A stretch of 23,862 nucleotides of DNA from JAOUFP01 sp947085825 (GCA_947085825.1 CAMTXX010000056.1:1-23862), one strand, 5' to 3'; positions 13,558-22,549 are shown, counted from the stretch's first letter. The notes: a model not told the origin generated them from the sequence alone. Program-made: numbers and translations.

Positions 13558-15590
13558 AGAACTTTAAATTCATCTTCTTTATAGCAGCGATCGTTGTTTT
13601 CATTGTCTTTGTATTTGCGATCGAACTGCATTACATGGGGCTTAAAGATGTCCCTTTTTCTACAAAACTGCTTCTTTTTATCCTGCTGAATCTTAACCTT
13701 GTTGCGCTGTTTACGCTGATATTTTTTGTGGGTAAAAGTCTCTTTAAGATTTATCTTGAAAGAAAGCAAAAGGTTGCCGGTTATAAGTTCAAGACGAGAT
13801 TTGTCGTGATTCTTGTTGTTATGACCCTTATCCCGTCAGTTTTTCTTTTTGTTGTATCAAGCGGCGTTGTTACAAACTATCTCGACAGATGGTTTGACCC
13901 GCAGATAAAACAGCCGTTAAATCTGTCTATTGAAATCGCCAGGTCTGCCTATGATATGCAGAGACAGCAGACGCTTGAATATGCAAAGACAATCACCTCG
14001 GGGAATGCCCTCCCTGAGCGTTATAAGGTTTACACCCTTGCTAAAGCGCCTGAGGATGCCTCGGAGACGGTCAGGGCGGGCTTTGACGGGAAATCCGATG
14101 TCGAGGTGATAACAGGTGAAAAGGGGGACATAGTCAGGGCTGTTGTCCCCAGGGACAAGCAGAGGCCGCAGGATGGCGTCATTGTTGTTGAATCGCTGAT
14201 AGATTCAGGCCTCAGCAAAAATGCTGAAGCAATACAGGAGGCGTACAGAAACTATCTGACGCTTGAAGCCTGGAAGCTGCCGATAAAAACAAATTATTTG
14301 CTGATACTGGGTTTTTTTACGCTGCTCATTATATTTTCGGCGTTATGGGTTGCTCTCAGGGTGTCCAGAGGCATTACTGACCCGATTCAGGAATTGGCCC
14401 GGGCTACTGAACAGGTTGCCCAGGGGAATCTTGACATGAAGATATCTGCCGGCAGAGACGATGAAATAGGGCTTCTGGTGAATTCGTTTAATAATATGGT
14501 GAGAGAACTCAAAGATGGCAAGGAGTCCCTCCATAATGCGTGGCTTAAATCAGAACAAAGCAGACTCATTATAGAAAACATAATCAAAAATATAAATTCC
14601 GGCGTCATATATCTTGATACCGAGGGGAATATCCTCACGATCAACAGCGCTGCCTGTAAAATATTGGCTATAGCGCAGGAAGAAATCATCAACAGGAATT
14701 ATTCAGTTCTTCTGTCGATATTGAAATCTGATGAATTGTCAGGCCTTGTCAGGAATATAAGGGTCCGCGAGTTTAAGGGAATAGAAAGAGAGCTCCGGGT
14801 GACTATTGGGGACAGGCTGCGGCTTTTAAGGATATTCATAACTACACTTGGAGATGCGGAAAACTTTCTTGGGACACTGGTAGTTTTTGATGATCTTACC
14901 GAGATAACACGGGCGGAAAAGGCCCTTGCCTGGCAGGAGGTGGCCAGACGAATGGCGCATGAGATCAAAAATCCCTTGACCCCTATACAGCTTTCCACAG
15001 AGCATATGATCAAGAAATGGCAGAGCAAAGATGAAGACTTCGGCAAGGTATTTGACCGCTCCACAAAGGCCATTATCAAAGAAGTAGAGAGTCTGAAAAA
15101 TCTCGTGAATGATTTTTCCCGGTTCGGTAAAATGCCGGAGATAAAAAAGACCCCTGTCATGATTCAGGCTATCATAGATGAAGTCATTAATCTCTATAAA
15201 GATTATAAGGATGTTGTGATTGCGATGTCTTCTCAGGGAGAGGAGACCCCTGTTGAATTAGACGCGGAACAGTTTAAAAGGGTCATAATCAATCTTGTTG
15301 GAAATGCCATGCAGGCTATGCAGAACCAGGGGAAAGTTGATATCAGCATTGAACATGATGTCCGGTCTAACAGGGTTCGCATTGATATAGCGGACAACGG
15401 CCCCGGGATATGTGACGAAGACAAGGAGAAATTATTCCTCCCTTATTTTTCGACCAAAAAAGACGGCACAGGACTTGGCCTTGCAATAGCCGGCAAGGTT
15501 GTGGCAGAACATAGAGGATATATTAGAATAAAAGATAATGCTCCCAGTGGCACGATTTTCAGTATAGAACTGCCTATAAAGGAAGGTTAG
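13554..15590 (+). CDS. NtrY-like membrane sensor histidine kinase (HAMP-PAS-HisKA-HATPase)
   Basis: A 678-residue kinase. Membrane segments at about 5-24, 38-60 and 84-107, a periplasmic section to about 245, and a fourth membrane segment (~248-268) followed by HAMP (~269-322). A PAS domain covers ~335-450. The H-box RMAHEIKNPLTPIQ puts the phosphorylated His at 469; the ATPase has N584 (LVGNAM), DNGPGI at 614-619 and GTGLGLA at 638-644. All catalytic motifs are intact. The three-helix N-terminus plus HAMP-PAS layout is the NtrY type. It overlaps the DUF4390 gene and ends directly before its regulator, so the three form one operon. The signal sensed is unknown. Confidence 0.93.
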   Translation: MKNFKFIFFIAAIVVFIVFVFAIELHYMGLKDVPFSTKLLLFILLNLNLVALFTLIFFVGKSLFKIYLERKQKVAGYKFKTRFVVILVVMTLIPSVFLFVVSSGVVTNYLDRWFDPQIKQPLNLSIEIARSAYDMQRQQTLEYAKTITSGNALPERYKVYTLAKAPEDASETVRAGFDGKSDVEVITGEKGDIVRAVVPRDKQRPQDGVIVVESLIDSGLSKNAEAIQEAYRNYLTLEAWKLPIKTNYLLILGFFTLLIIFSALWVALRVSRGITDPIQELARATEQVAQGNLDMKISAGRDDEIGLLVNSFNNMVRELKDGKESLHNAWLKSEQSRLIIENIIKNINSGVIYLDTEGNILTINSAACKILAIAQEEIINRNYSVLLSILKSDELSGLVRNIRVREFKGIERELRVTIGDRLRLLRIFITTLGDAENFLGTLVVFDDLTEITRAEKALAWQEVARRMAHEIKNPLTPIQLSTEHMIKKWQSKDEDFGKVFDRSTKAIIKEVESLKNLVNDFSRFGKMPEIKKTPVMIQAIIDEVINLYKDYKDVVIAMSSQGEETPVELDAEQFKRVIINLVGNAMQAMQNQGKVDISIEHDVRSNRVRIDIADNGPGICDEDKEKLFLPYFSTKKDGTGLGLAIAGKVVAEHRGYIRIKDNAPSGTIFSIELPIKEG

Positions 15591-16934
15591 ATGTCAAAAG
15601 CGCTGATAATGATAGTAGATGATGAGGAAGGCATAAGGGAAACCCTCTCCGGCATACTCGAAGATGAAGGATATGAGAGTATCACCGCGTCTTCAGGTGA
15701 GGAGGCTGTAATAAAGGCAAAAGAAATTATTCCTGATGTGGTGCTGCTGGATGTCTGGCTTACCGGCATGGACGGGATTCAGACGCTTCAGGAGTTGAAG
15801 GCTTCTCACCCTGATTTGCCGGTAATCATTATTTCCGGCCATGCCAATATAGAGCTTGCGGTAAAGGCGACTAAAATGGGGGCATATGATCTTCTCGAAA
15901 AGCCCCTGTCCATAGAAAAGGTACTGCTCGCAGTTGACAGGGCCCTTGAAAAAAGGAGACTTGAACTCGAAAACAGGATGCTCCGCAAAAATCTGTTCAA
16001 AAAGTGCAGGATGGTTGGAGATTCAGTCAAAATCAGGCAATTACAGGAACAGATAAAAATGGCGGCCCAGAGCAACAGCAGGGTGCTTATCCTCGGAGAA
16101 AGCGGCTCAGGCAAGGAACTCGTTGCGCAACTGCTCCATGAAAACAGTCCAAGGTCAGGCGGGCCTTTTATAGAGGTGAACTGCGCTGCCATACCCCAGG
16201 AGTTGATCGAAAGCGAGTTGTTCGGGCATGAAAAGGGGTCTTTTACAGGCGCCTTTGAACGGAAGAAGGGGAAATTTGAGTTGGCGGATAACGGGACTCT
16301 GTTCCTTGATGAAATTGGAGATATGTCCCTGCAGACCCAGGCAAAGGTGTTGAGGGTGATAGAGACACAGGAGTTTCAGCGGGTGGGAGGAAGCAAGAAC
16401 ATAAAGGTGGATGTTAGGATAATCTCTGCAACGAACAAAGACCTTGCGGAAGAGGTGAAAAAAGGGAATTTCAGGGAGGACCTGTTTTTCAGATTGAACG
16501 TGATTCCGATCAAGGTGCCTGCCCTGAGAGAGAGGCTGGATGATGTCCCTCTGCTTGTGGATAATTTTCTCGAGCTTTTTGCCTCGGAATATGGGCAGCA
16601 GAAGAAAAAAATAACAGACGAAGCTGTCAAAATGCTTCAGAAACATTTCTGGCCCGGAAATATCCGGGAGCTAAAAAACATGCTGGAGAGACTTGTTATC
16701 ATGACACCTTCAAAAACAATCGCCGCCGGCGATATCTTTAAACCGGAAGCCGCAGCTTCGGACTATTTTTCGCATAGTACCTTCAAAGACGCCAAAGATG
16801 CCTTTGAAAGGGATTTCATTATAAAGAAGCTTGATGAAAATGCCTGGAACATATCAAAAACCGCTGAAGCGCTTGATATGGAGAGAAGTAATCTGCACCG
16901 AAAGATCAAGGTCTATGACATCAAGGTGTCTTGA
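15591..16934 (+). CDS. Sigma-54-dependent response regulator (NtrX/NtrC family)
   Basis: A 447-residue NtrC-family activator. Receiver domain with acidic pocket D10-D11, phosphorylated Asp54 and Lys104; AAA+ domain with Walker A GESGSGKE (169-176), the sigma-54 contact loop as GSFTGA (216-221, Ser for the usual Ala), Walker B LFLDEIGD; and a C-terminal Fis-type helix-turn-helix (NISKTAEALDMERSNLHRKI). It should remodel sigma-54 polymerase at promoters chosen by that DNA-binding domain. The ATG follows the kinase stop codon with no gap (AAGG just upstream). It converges on pyk with 11 bases between the stops and no evident terminator. Confidence 0.93.
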   Translation: MSKALIMIVDDEEGIRETLSGILEDEGYESITASSGEEAVIKAKEIIPDVVLLDVWLTGMDGIQTLQELKASHPDLPVIIISGHANIELAVKATKMGAYDLLEKPLSIEKVLLAVDRALEKRRLELENRMLRKNLFKKCRMVGDSVKIRQLQEQIKMAAQSNSRVLILGESGSGKELVAQLLHENSPRSGGPFIEVNCAAIPQELIESELFGHEKGSFTGAFERKKGKFELADNGTLFLDEIGDMSLQTQAKVLRVIETQEFQRVGGSKNIKVDVRIISATNKDLAEEVKKGNFREDLFFRLNVIPIKVPALRERLDDVPLLVDNFLELFASEYGQQKKKITDEAVKMLQKHFWPGNIRELKNMLERLVIMTPSKTIAAGDIFKPEAAASDYFSHSTFKDAKDAFERDFIIKKLDENAWNISKTAEALDMERSNLHRKIKVYDIKVS

Positions 16935-16945
16935 ATGTGGAAAAC

Positions 16946-18355
16946 CTATCCCCCGATCTGATGGAGTTTCATGAAATTTGTCTTGGCTTTAGTGGACAAA
17001 GGAGAGCTTGCTATAACAACGATGCTATCACCTGTCTTTACGATCTTTTCTTTGAGCAGGGCTTTTTCTACCTCCCTGAGCATCTGGTCGGTATCGGCAA
17101 GAGGTTTCATATATTTCGGGATGACCCCCCAATATAACGGAAGCCTTGAAATAACGGAATGATCAGGAGTAAATGCTATGATCGGGATCTTCGGTCTGAA
17201 TTTGGAGACAAGCAGTGCGGTAAAGCCTGATCTGGTGAATGCTACAAGGACCTTTGCGCCGATGTCATCGGATGCACTGCAGGCGGCATCGGCCAAGGCC
17301 TCGGCATATGAATTGCCGCGAATATAGACTGATGATATTTTCTGTGTCTGCTCGGTATGTCTGATGATCCTGTCCATCATCATGAACGACTCAATTGGGT
17401 ATTTCCCTGAAGCGGTTTCTGCCGAGAGCATGAGGGCATCGGTCCCGTCGATAACTGCATTGGCAACATCAGTAGCCTCAGCCCGTGTCGGTCTCGGGTT
17501 TTCCTTCATGGATTCAAGCATCTGCGTAGCGGTAATGACGAGTTTTCCCCTGTTATTGGCTTTTTTGATCAAGGCCTTCTGAATGAGGGGCACTTCTTCA
17601 GGGGCCACTTCCACTCCAAGGTCACCCCGCGCTATCATTATTCCGTCGGAAACCTCGAGTATATCATCAATATTCAGGAGCGCCTCAGGTTTTTCGATCT
17701 TTGCTATAAGCGAAATGTTTCCGCCTCTTTGCTGCATCCAGCCTTTTATGGCAGTGATATCATGCGCACTCCTGACGAATGAAATTGCTATATAGTCAAC
17801 AGCCATCTTCAGGCCAAATTCAAGGTCTCTCCGGTCTTTTTCAGTAAAGGACTTCTGGGATATCTTCATCCCGGGGAGATTCACTCCTTTTCTGTTTTTC
17901 AGGACACCGCCTTCGATGACTCTGGCAATGAGCGCCTTTTTTGATTTTTCAATAACCCTGAGCTGCATAAGCCCGTCATCGAGAAGTATGCGGTCGCCTT
18001 TATTGGCGTCCTTCAGAAGTGCAGGATAAGAAACAAAGATATTGCCTTCATCTCCGGTCCCTTCTCCGGGATGAATGTTCACGCTGCTGCCTTTCCTGAG
18101 TTCAACCTCGTTGTTTTTGAAAAGGCCGACCCGTATCTTTATGCCCTGCAGGTCTTGGAGTATGGCTACGGACCTCTTGAATTTTCTGGAGCCCTCCCGG
18201 ATGATCTTGATGACCTCCCGATGCGATTCATGGCTGCCATGGGAAAAATTCAGGCGGGCAACATCCATGCCGCTTTTTATCAGGTTAAAAAGAACAGACC
18301 TGCTGCCGGAGGCCGGTCCGATTGTGCAGACGATTTTTGCCCTGCTCTGATTCAT
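16946..18355 (-). CDS. pyk: Pyruvate kinase
   Basis: A 469-residue pyruvate kinase of normal bacterial length, which turns phosphoenolpyruvate and ADP into pyruvate and ATP. Signature blocks: AKIVCTIGPAS, GMDVARLNFSHG, LQDLQGIKIR (Ile where most have Pro), the active-site region SLIAKIEKPEALLNID, MIARGDLGVEV and VITATQMLESM with the substrate Lys and metal-binding Glu/Asp. The C-terminal regulatory domain is complete (VLVAFTRSGFTALLVSKFRP). Its ATG overlaps the nadB stop by four bases (ATGA), so the two are co-transcribed and coupled. It converges on the NtrX-like gene. Confidence 0.96.
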   Translation of the reverse strand: MNQSRAKIVCTIGPASGSRSVLFNLIKSGMDVARLNFSHGSHESHREVIKIIREGSRKFKRSVAILQDLQGIKIRVGLFKNNEVELRKGSSVNIHPGEGTGDEGNIFVSYPALLKDANKGDRILLDDGLMQLRVIEKSKKALIARVIEGGVLKNRKGVNLPGMKISQKSFTEKDRRDLEFGLKMAVDYIAISFVRSAHDITAIKGWMQQRGGNISLIAKIEKPEALLNIDDILEVSDGIMIARGDLGVEVAPEEVPLIQKALIKKANNRGKLVITATQMLESMKENPRPTRAEATDVANAVIDGTDALMLSAETASGKYPIESFMMMDRIIRHTEQTQKISSVYIRGNSYAEALADAACSASDDIGAKVLVAFTRSGFTALLVSKFRPKIPIIAFTPDHSVISRLPLYWGVIPKYMKPLADTDQMLREVEKALLKEKIVKTGDSIVVIASSPLSTKAKTNFMKLHQIGG

Positions 18356-19944
18356 ATGTTACAGACTCCGGCTTCAGTTTTCAGGGTCGCCTCAGGAGAG
18401 TTTTCCCTAAAATTAAAGTTTTTCTTATTCCAGGAAATGTGCTGTTGCCAGTCCTCCCCCCTTTCCTTGCAATCAGACCGGTAATGCGCGCCTACGCTTC
18501 CTTTTCTGGTGAGCGCGGCCTTTACAATGAGGCCGGCAACAGAGATCATGTTTTTCAGTTCAAGTTCATGCCGTGTAGCATAATTTTTTTCTAGGATCCC
18601 TTTCCACAGCAGGAGCTTTTCCTGTGCTTCTCCCAGCGATTCCCCGCAACGTATAATTCCTGCCCTCTCCCACATCAATTTTCTTAAGGCCCGCCTGATT
18701 TCGTCACATTCACGCAGGGAAGAGATTTTAAAGTTGAGTGTTGTGCTGTTTGCAGGGACTATAGAAGACCGTAATGCAGCCTTACCGGTCCGCGCGCCGT
18801 ATACCAGGCCCTCAAGCAGGCTGTTTGAGGCAAGTCTGTTGGCCCCGTGAACTCCTGTGCAGGAGACTTCACCTGCTGCGTACAGGCCTTTGATGTCTGT
18901 TTCTCCGTCCAGATTGGTTTGCACCCCGCCCATGATGTAATGTGCTGCAGGAGATACAGGGATGAGATCTTCGGTTATGTCTATGTCGTATTTCAGGCAG
19001 GTTGAATGAATTTTCGGGAACCGTTTTTTTACGAATGCTTTCCCCATATGCCTGAGGTCGAGATATACATGGTCACTTCCGGTTTTTACCATTTCTGAAA
19101 TGATCGCCCGTGAGACGATGTCCCGTGGGGCAAGTTCAGCCAGAAGATGATAGTCCTGCATAAATCTCTGTTTATTGACATTCAGCAGCACAGCCCCTTC
19201 ACCGCGCATTGACTCGCTGAGGAGAAATTGAGGGGCCCTTGGGTAATAAAGGCTTGTTGGATGAAACTGGACAAATTCCATGTCTTCAAGCGTAGCTCCC
19301 GCCCTGAAACCAATGGCCATGCCGTCGCCTGTGGCCACTTCAGGATTCGTTGTTCGCGAAAAAAGCTGCCCGGCCCCGCCTGTTGTCAATATAGTGGCTT
19401 TTGCAAAAAGCGCGGCAATTTCTCCATCTTTCAGGACATATGCCCCATGGCATTCGGAATTATGCACAATGAGGTCGATTGTAAAGGCAAAAGGGTATTT
19501 TCGTACTGAGGGGAGAGAGCATACTTTCTGGAGGAGAACTCTTTCAAGTTCTTTTCCGGTAGAATCTCCGTGTGAATGGAGTATTCTCCTGCGTGAATGG
19601 GCAGCTTCAATAGTAAGATCGAGGGTAGTTCCTTCTTTGTCGAATTCCGCACCCCACTCGATCAGTTCCATTATTCTGTCAGGCCCTTCTTCAACAAGTA
19701 TTTTTACCGCGTCTTTCTTGCAGAGTCCGTCCCCTGCCTTCAGGGTATCGTCAAAATGGATGCCTACCCGGTCTTCATCGCTCATGACAGCAGCAATGCC
19801 TCCCTGGGCGTATTCCGTATTGCTTTCCGAAGGTCTGTCTTTTGTGACGACCAGGACATTGCCGTATGGCGCAAGCTCTATGGCCGCCCGCAGGCCTGCC
19901 ACCCCGCTTCCGATAATGAGAAAATCTACTGTCTCTTTATGCAT
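18352..19944 (-). CDS. nadB: L-aspartate oxidase
   Basis: A 530-residue FAD enzyme that oxidises L-aspartate to iminoaspartate, the first step of quinolinate and NAD synthesis; under anaerobic conditions fumarate can take the electrons. It has the N-terminal dinucleotide motif GSGVAG (12-17), SNTEYAQGGIAAV, the HSHGDSTGKELERVL block, TGGAGQLFSRTTNPEVATGD, the active-site HPTSLY and the C-terminal VSCTGVHGANRLASNSLLEG typical of the fumarate reductase/oxidase family. I start at MHKETVDFLIIGSG (ATG 19944), the normal family N-terminus; the frame stays open to an ATG at 19986, adding 14 atypical residues, and neither has a strong ribosome site. It is coupled to pyk downstream; nadA and nadC are not here. 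Confidence 0.94.
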   Translation of the reverse strand: MHKETVDFLIIGSGVAGLRAAIELAPYGNVLVVTKDRPSESNTEYAQGGIAAVMSDEDRVGIHFDDTLKAGDGLCKKDAVKILVEEGPDRIMELIEWGAEFDKEGTTLDLTIEAAHSRRRILHSHGDSTGKELERVLLQKVCSLPSVRKYPFAFTIDLIVHNSECHGAYVLKDGEIAALFAKATILTTGGAGQLFSRTTNPEVATGDGMAIGFRAGATLEDMEFVQFHPTSLYYPRAPQFLLSESMRGEGAVLLNVNKQRFMQDYHLLAELAPRDIVSRAIISEMVKTGSDHVYLDLRHMGKAFVKKRFPKIHSTCLKYDIDITEDLIPVSPAAHYIMGGVQTNLDGETDIKGLYAAGEVSCTGVHGANRLASNSLLEGLVYGARTGKAALRSSIVPANSTTLNFKISSLRECDEIRRALRKLMWERAGIIRCGESLGEAQEKLLLWKGILEKNYATRHELELKNMISVAGLIVKAALTRKGSVGAHYRSDCKERGEDWQQHISWNKKNFNFRENSPEATLKTEAGVCNI

Positions 19945-20023
19945 ACAGGAAGGATACAAGAAGACATGGAGTAAATCAAGCACCATATTTTGGTATATTG
20001 CCTTAAACCTAAAAATGGCAGTT

Positions 20024-20092
20024 TAATCACAGAGTTCACAGAGTTTTTCTGTCTCACCTTTTTGTGTTATTTCTTTGTGCACTCTGTGGTAA
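20024..20092. repeat. Inverted CACAGAG repeat between nadB and rpmE
   Basis: Imperfect arms at 20024-20039 (ATCACAGAGTTCAC core) and 20077-20092 (GTGCACTCTGTGGT core) face each other around a T-rich middle, with a second CACAGAG at 20037-20043. The same kind of CACAGAG palindrome is seen between genes of many environmental bacteria. It may act as a terminator-like structure or a non-autonomous repeat. Confidence 0.5.
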
Positions 20093-20114
20093 ATACTTTT
20101 TTGAGGTTGAAATG

Positions 20115-20144
20115 TTGCGAAAATCTGCTGAAATCTATTAAAAT
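20115..20144 (+). promoter_or_regulatory. Candidate promoter of rpmE
   Basis: TTGCGA (20115-20120) and TAAAAT (20139-20144) are 18 bases apart and end 27 bases before the rpmE start. Other AT-rich -10 candidates lie nearby (TATTAT at about 20146). Confidence 0.4.
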
Positions 20145-20171
20145 GTATTATTACAAATCAGGAGGAGAAAC

Positions 20172-20372
20172 GTGAAAGCAGGAATTCATCCGGAATACAA
20201 GGAAGTAAATGTTATTTGTGCCTGCGGTGATACATTCACCACAAAGTCCACAAGAGCTGATATGCGCCTTGATATATGTTCAAAATGTCACCCTTTCTTT
20301 ACCGGCAAACAGAAGGTACATGACGCCGAGGGAAGGGTCGAAAAGTTCAAGAAGAAATACGCACAGAAATAG
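20172..20372 (+). CDS. rpmE: 50S ribosomal protein bL31, zinc-binding (C+) form
   Basis: A 66-residue L31. It begins MKAGIHPEYKEVNVICACGD and has the zinc-binding cysteines C16-A-C18 and C36-SK-C39 (ICSKCHPFFTGKQK), so it is the C+ type made when zinc is plentiful. It binds the 50S central protuberance and bridges the subunits. It starts with GTG, with AGGAGGAG about five bases upstream. A strong Rho-independent terminator follows at 20392-20427, so it is largely separate from the downstream prfA genes. Confidence 0.96.
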   Translation: MKAGIHPEYKEVNVICACGDTFTTKSTRADMRLDICSKCHPFFTGKQKVHDAEGRVEKFKKKYAQK

Positions 20373-20391
20373 CGATAGTTTACATTTATTG

Positions 20392-20427
20392 AAAGCAGGA
20401 AATCTTATTGGTTTCCTGCTTTTTTTT
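20392..20427 (+). terminator. Rho-independent terminator after rpmE
   Basis: Arms AAAGCAGGAAA (20392-20402) and TTTCCTGCTTT (20412-20422) with a 9-base loop are followed by an unbroken T run to 20427. This is the textbook form, placed 20 bases after the rpmE stop codon. Confidence 0.92.
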
Positions 20428-20442
20428 CTATGGAGAATAAGG

Positions 20443-20610
20443 ATGACCCAGGGCAGCATAAAGAGCATAGGCGGACAGGCGGTTATTGAAGGCGTAATGA
20501 TGAAGGCCCCGAAAAACCGGACTGTGGCAGTCAGAGACCAAAAAGGCAGCATTCATCTTAAAAATAAGAGGCTGAAAGAAGTCCTGAAGCTCGAGGAAGA
20601 AAATGCTTGA
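20443..20610 (+). pseudogene. DUF1385 (YqhQ-like) gene reduced to its N-terminal 55 codons
   Basis: The frame encodes MTQGSIKSIGGQAVIEGVMM and then KAPKNRTVAVRDQKGSIHLK; GGQAVIEGVMM is the N-terminal signature of DUF1385, a family of polytopic membrane proteins of about 300 residues. Here the protein ends after 55 residues (KEVLKLEEENA) and no membrane segment remains. In related genomes DUF1385 lies between rpmE and prfA, exactly as here, so the bulk of the gene was deleted in place. The stub has an ATG with AAGG before it and overlaps the prfA start by 8 bases, and it supplies prfA's ribosome site (AGGAAG), which may be why it has been kept. Confidence 0.7.
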
Positions 20611-21664
20611 TAAACTCCTTTTAATAGAAGAAAAATACGAAAATCTGACAGAGCTTTTAATGGACCCCAAGGTGTTGTCAGTGCAGGCGGATGTTCAGAA
20701 ATATTCAAAGGAATATTCAGAACTTCAGCCTTTAGTCGAAAAAATCCGGCAGTACAAGAAGATCCTTTCGGAGTTGGACAGCACAGCAGAACTTTTAAAG
20801 TCAGGGGATAGTGAGCTGAAAGAGCTTGCCCAGGCAGAATTCGAGGAACTGAAACAAAATAAATCCCTCACAGAAAATGAACTGAAACTGATGCTGATTC
20901 CGGTAGATCCCAGAGATGCAAAAAATGTAATACTGGAGATAAGGGCCGGAACAGGAGGAGAAGAGGCCGCCCTGTTCGGAGCCGCTCTGCTCAGAATGTA
21001 TACCAAATATTCGGAATCCAAAAAATGGAAGGTTGAACTGATCAGCATGAATGCGACCGGTCTTGGAGGGATCAAGGAAGTGATTGCCTCCATCCAGGGC
21101 AAGGGCGTTTACAGCAAGCTTAAGTACGAAAGCGGGGTGCATCGTGTTCAGCGTGTGCCTTCCACGGAAACCTCAGGGAGAATACACACGTCCGCTGCAA
21201 CAGTGGCAGTGCTTCCTGAAGCAGAAGACGTTGATGTGAAAATCGAGGCAAAGGACCTCAGGATAGATACCTTCTGCTCCTCAGGCGCAGGCGGACAGAG
21301 CGTTAATACAACATATTCGGCTGTCCGTATTGTGCATGAACCGACAGGGCTCGTTGTGCAGTGTCAGGATGAGCGCTCCCAGACCAAAAACAGGGACAAG
21401 GCGATGAAGGTGCTCCGGGCAAGGCTGTATGAACTCCAGATGGAAGAAAAGGACAAAGAGAGGGCACAGGAGAGAAAATCCCAGGTGGGCTCCGGTGACA
21501 GAAGCGAGAGGATAAGGACATACAACTATCCCCAAAACAGGGTAACAGATCACCGTACCGGCTTAACTCTGCATAAGCTTGAGCAGATCCTCGAAGGGAA
21601 TCTCGATGAACTCTTCGAGAACCTTACCACTGATTTTAATGCAGCGCGATTGCAGGAAGTCTGA
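20603..21664 (+). CDS. prfA: Peptide chain release factor 1
   Basis: A 353-residue class I release factor that ends translation at UAA and UAG. The stop-codon reading motif is PST (186-188), the PxT form specific for RF1 rather than the SPF of RF2, and the catalytic GGQ is at 230-232 (SSGAGGQSVNTTYSAVRI); its Gln is the target of PrmC, encoded just downstream. The C-terminal NYPQNRVTDHRTGLTLHKLE is typical. Start at the ATG at 20603 with AGGAAG about four bases before it, within the DUF1385 stub, which it overlaps by 8 bases. The gene lies 42 bases before prmC. Confidence 0.97.
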   Translation: MLDKLLLIEEKYENLTELLMDPKVLSVQADVQKYSKEYSELQPLVEKIRQYKKILSELDSTAELLKSGDSELKELAQAEFEELKQNKSLTENELKLMLIPVDPRDAKNVILEIRAGTGGEEAALFGAALLRMYTKYSESKKWKVELISMNATGLGGIKEVIASIQGKGVYSKLKYESGVHRVQRVPSTETSGRIHTSAATVAVLPEAEDVDVKIEAKDLRIDTFCSSGAGGQSVNTTYSAVRIVHEPTGLVVQCQDERSQTKNRDKAMKVLRARLYELQMEEKDKERAQERKSQVGSGDRSERIRTYNYPQNRVTDHRTGLTLHKLEQILEGNLDELFENLTTDFNAARLQEV

Positions 21665-21706
21665 CCCGGAAAGTCCCTGTAATTCTCCCGGACATCCCAA
21701 TAATTC

Positions 21707-22549
21707 ATGAGATTACTTGATACCATACAATCCTCATCCGACTATCTTGAAAAATCCGGAGTTGTCGATCCCCTTGTTGATGCAGAACTCATGGCGCTGC
21801 ACGCAGCCGGCATGGACAGACTCAGCGCATATATGGATAATCCTGAAATAGACCGTAAATTAATCTCCAAAATAAACAGGCTTGTTAAGCGGAGAGCAGA
21901 CGGAGAGCCGTTACAGTATATCCTCGGACATGTAGACTTTCTCGGCCTCCAGCTCAGGGTTGGAAAAGGTGTGCTGATTCCAAGGCCGGAGACCGAACTG
22001 CTTGTGGAAGAAACAATTAAAAGGGTCAAGGGTCAAGGGTCAAGGGTCAAAATTCTTGATTTGTGCACCGGCAGCGGATGCATAGCGCTGGCGCTGGCAA
22101 AAGAGTTTCCTGCTGCTGAGGTATATGCAACTGATGTTTCAGCAAAGGCTGTTAAGTATGCAAAGGGGAATGCTGATTCTAACGGGATCAAAAATATAAC
22201 TTTTCTTAAGGGTCCACTTTTTGAGCCTCTGGAGAGGGGTATGCGTTTTGAAGTTATTACCACAAACCCGCCTTACATCAAAACAACTGATATAGCAGGT
22301 CTCCAAAGAGAAGTGAGAGAGTGGGAGCCTATAATGGCATTGAACGGCGGTGAAGACGGCCTTGATTTTTACCGGCAAATCCTTTCAAAGGCTGCGGGAT
22401 ATCTGAAAGACAACGGCTGCATTGTTCTGGAGCTTGGCTTTGGACAGTCAGAGGCGGTGGCAGAGATAGCCGGGAATTCCGGGTTTAAAAATATATCCGT
22501 AAAAAAAGATTTTGCAGGGATAGACAGGATACTAAAGGTCGAAATATAA
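21707..22549 (+). CDS. prmC: Release factor glutamine methyltransferase
   Basis: A 280-residue enzyme that methylates the GGQ glutamine of release factors. It has the N-terminal helical RF-binding part (LQYILGHVDFLGLQLRVGKG, IPRPETELLVE), the S-adenosylmethionine motif DLCTGSGCIALALA (118-131) and the catalytic NPPY at 187-190. Residues ~106-115 (VKGQGSRVK) are encoded by four perfect tandem copies of GGGTCAA, an odd feature between the two domains. The prfA-prmC pairing is standard. There is no clear ribosome site before the ATG at 21707. The gene is intact as sequenced; loss or gain of one repeat unit would shift the frame before the catalytic motifs. Confidence 0.95.
   Translation: MRLLDTIQSSSDYLEKSGVVDPLVDAELMALHAAGMDRLSAYMDNPEIDRKLISKINRLVKRRADGEPLQYILGHVDFLGLQLRVGKGVLIPRPETELLVEETIKRVKGQGSRVKILDLCTGSGCIALALAKEFPAAEVYATDVSAKAVKYAKGNADSNGIKNITFLKGPLFEPLERGMRFEVITTNPPYIKTTDIAGLQREVREWEPIMALNGGEDGLDFYRQILSKAAGYLKDNGCIVLELGFGQSEAVAEIAGNSGFKNISVKKDFAGIDRILKVEI
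22023..22050 (+). repeat. Heptamer tandem repeat (GGGTCAA x4) inside prmC
   Basis: Four perfect copies of GGGTCAA lie in the coding sequence just before the methyltransferase domain. Since 7 is not a multiple of 3, adding or losing one copy puts prmC out of frame, the layout of a slippage-prone contingency locus. Confidence 0.85.

Noticed and set aside
16155..16646. Minus-strand frames opposite the NtrX-like gene
   Set aside because: The plus-strand gene has complete receiver, AAA+ and helix-turn-helix motifs; the antisense frames have none.
19280..20026. Long plus-strand frame (248 codons) opposite nadB
   Set aside because: Antisense shadow: nadB has every family motif on the other strand; the plus frame is Ser/Pro-rich with no recognisable domain.
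20209..20442. Upstream extension of the DUF1385 frame across rpmE and its terminator
   Set aside because: It runs out of frame through rpmE and the terminator; the family signature begins at the ATG at 20443.
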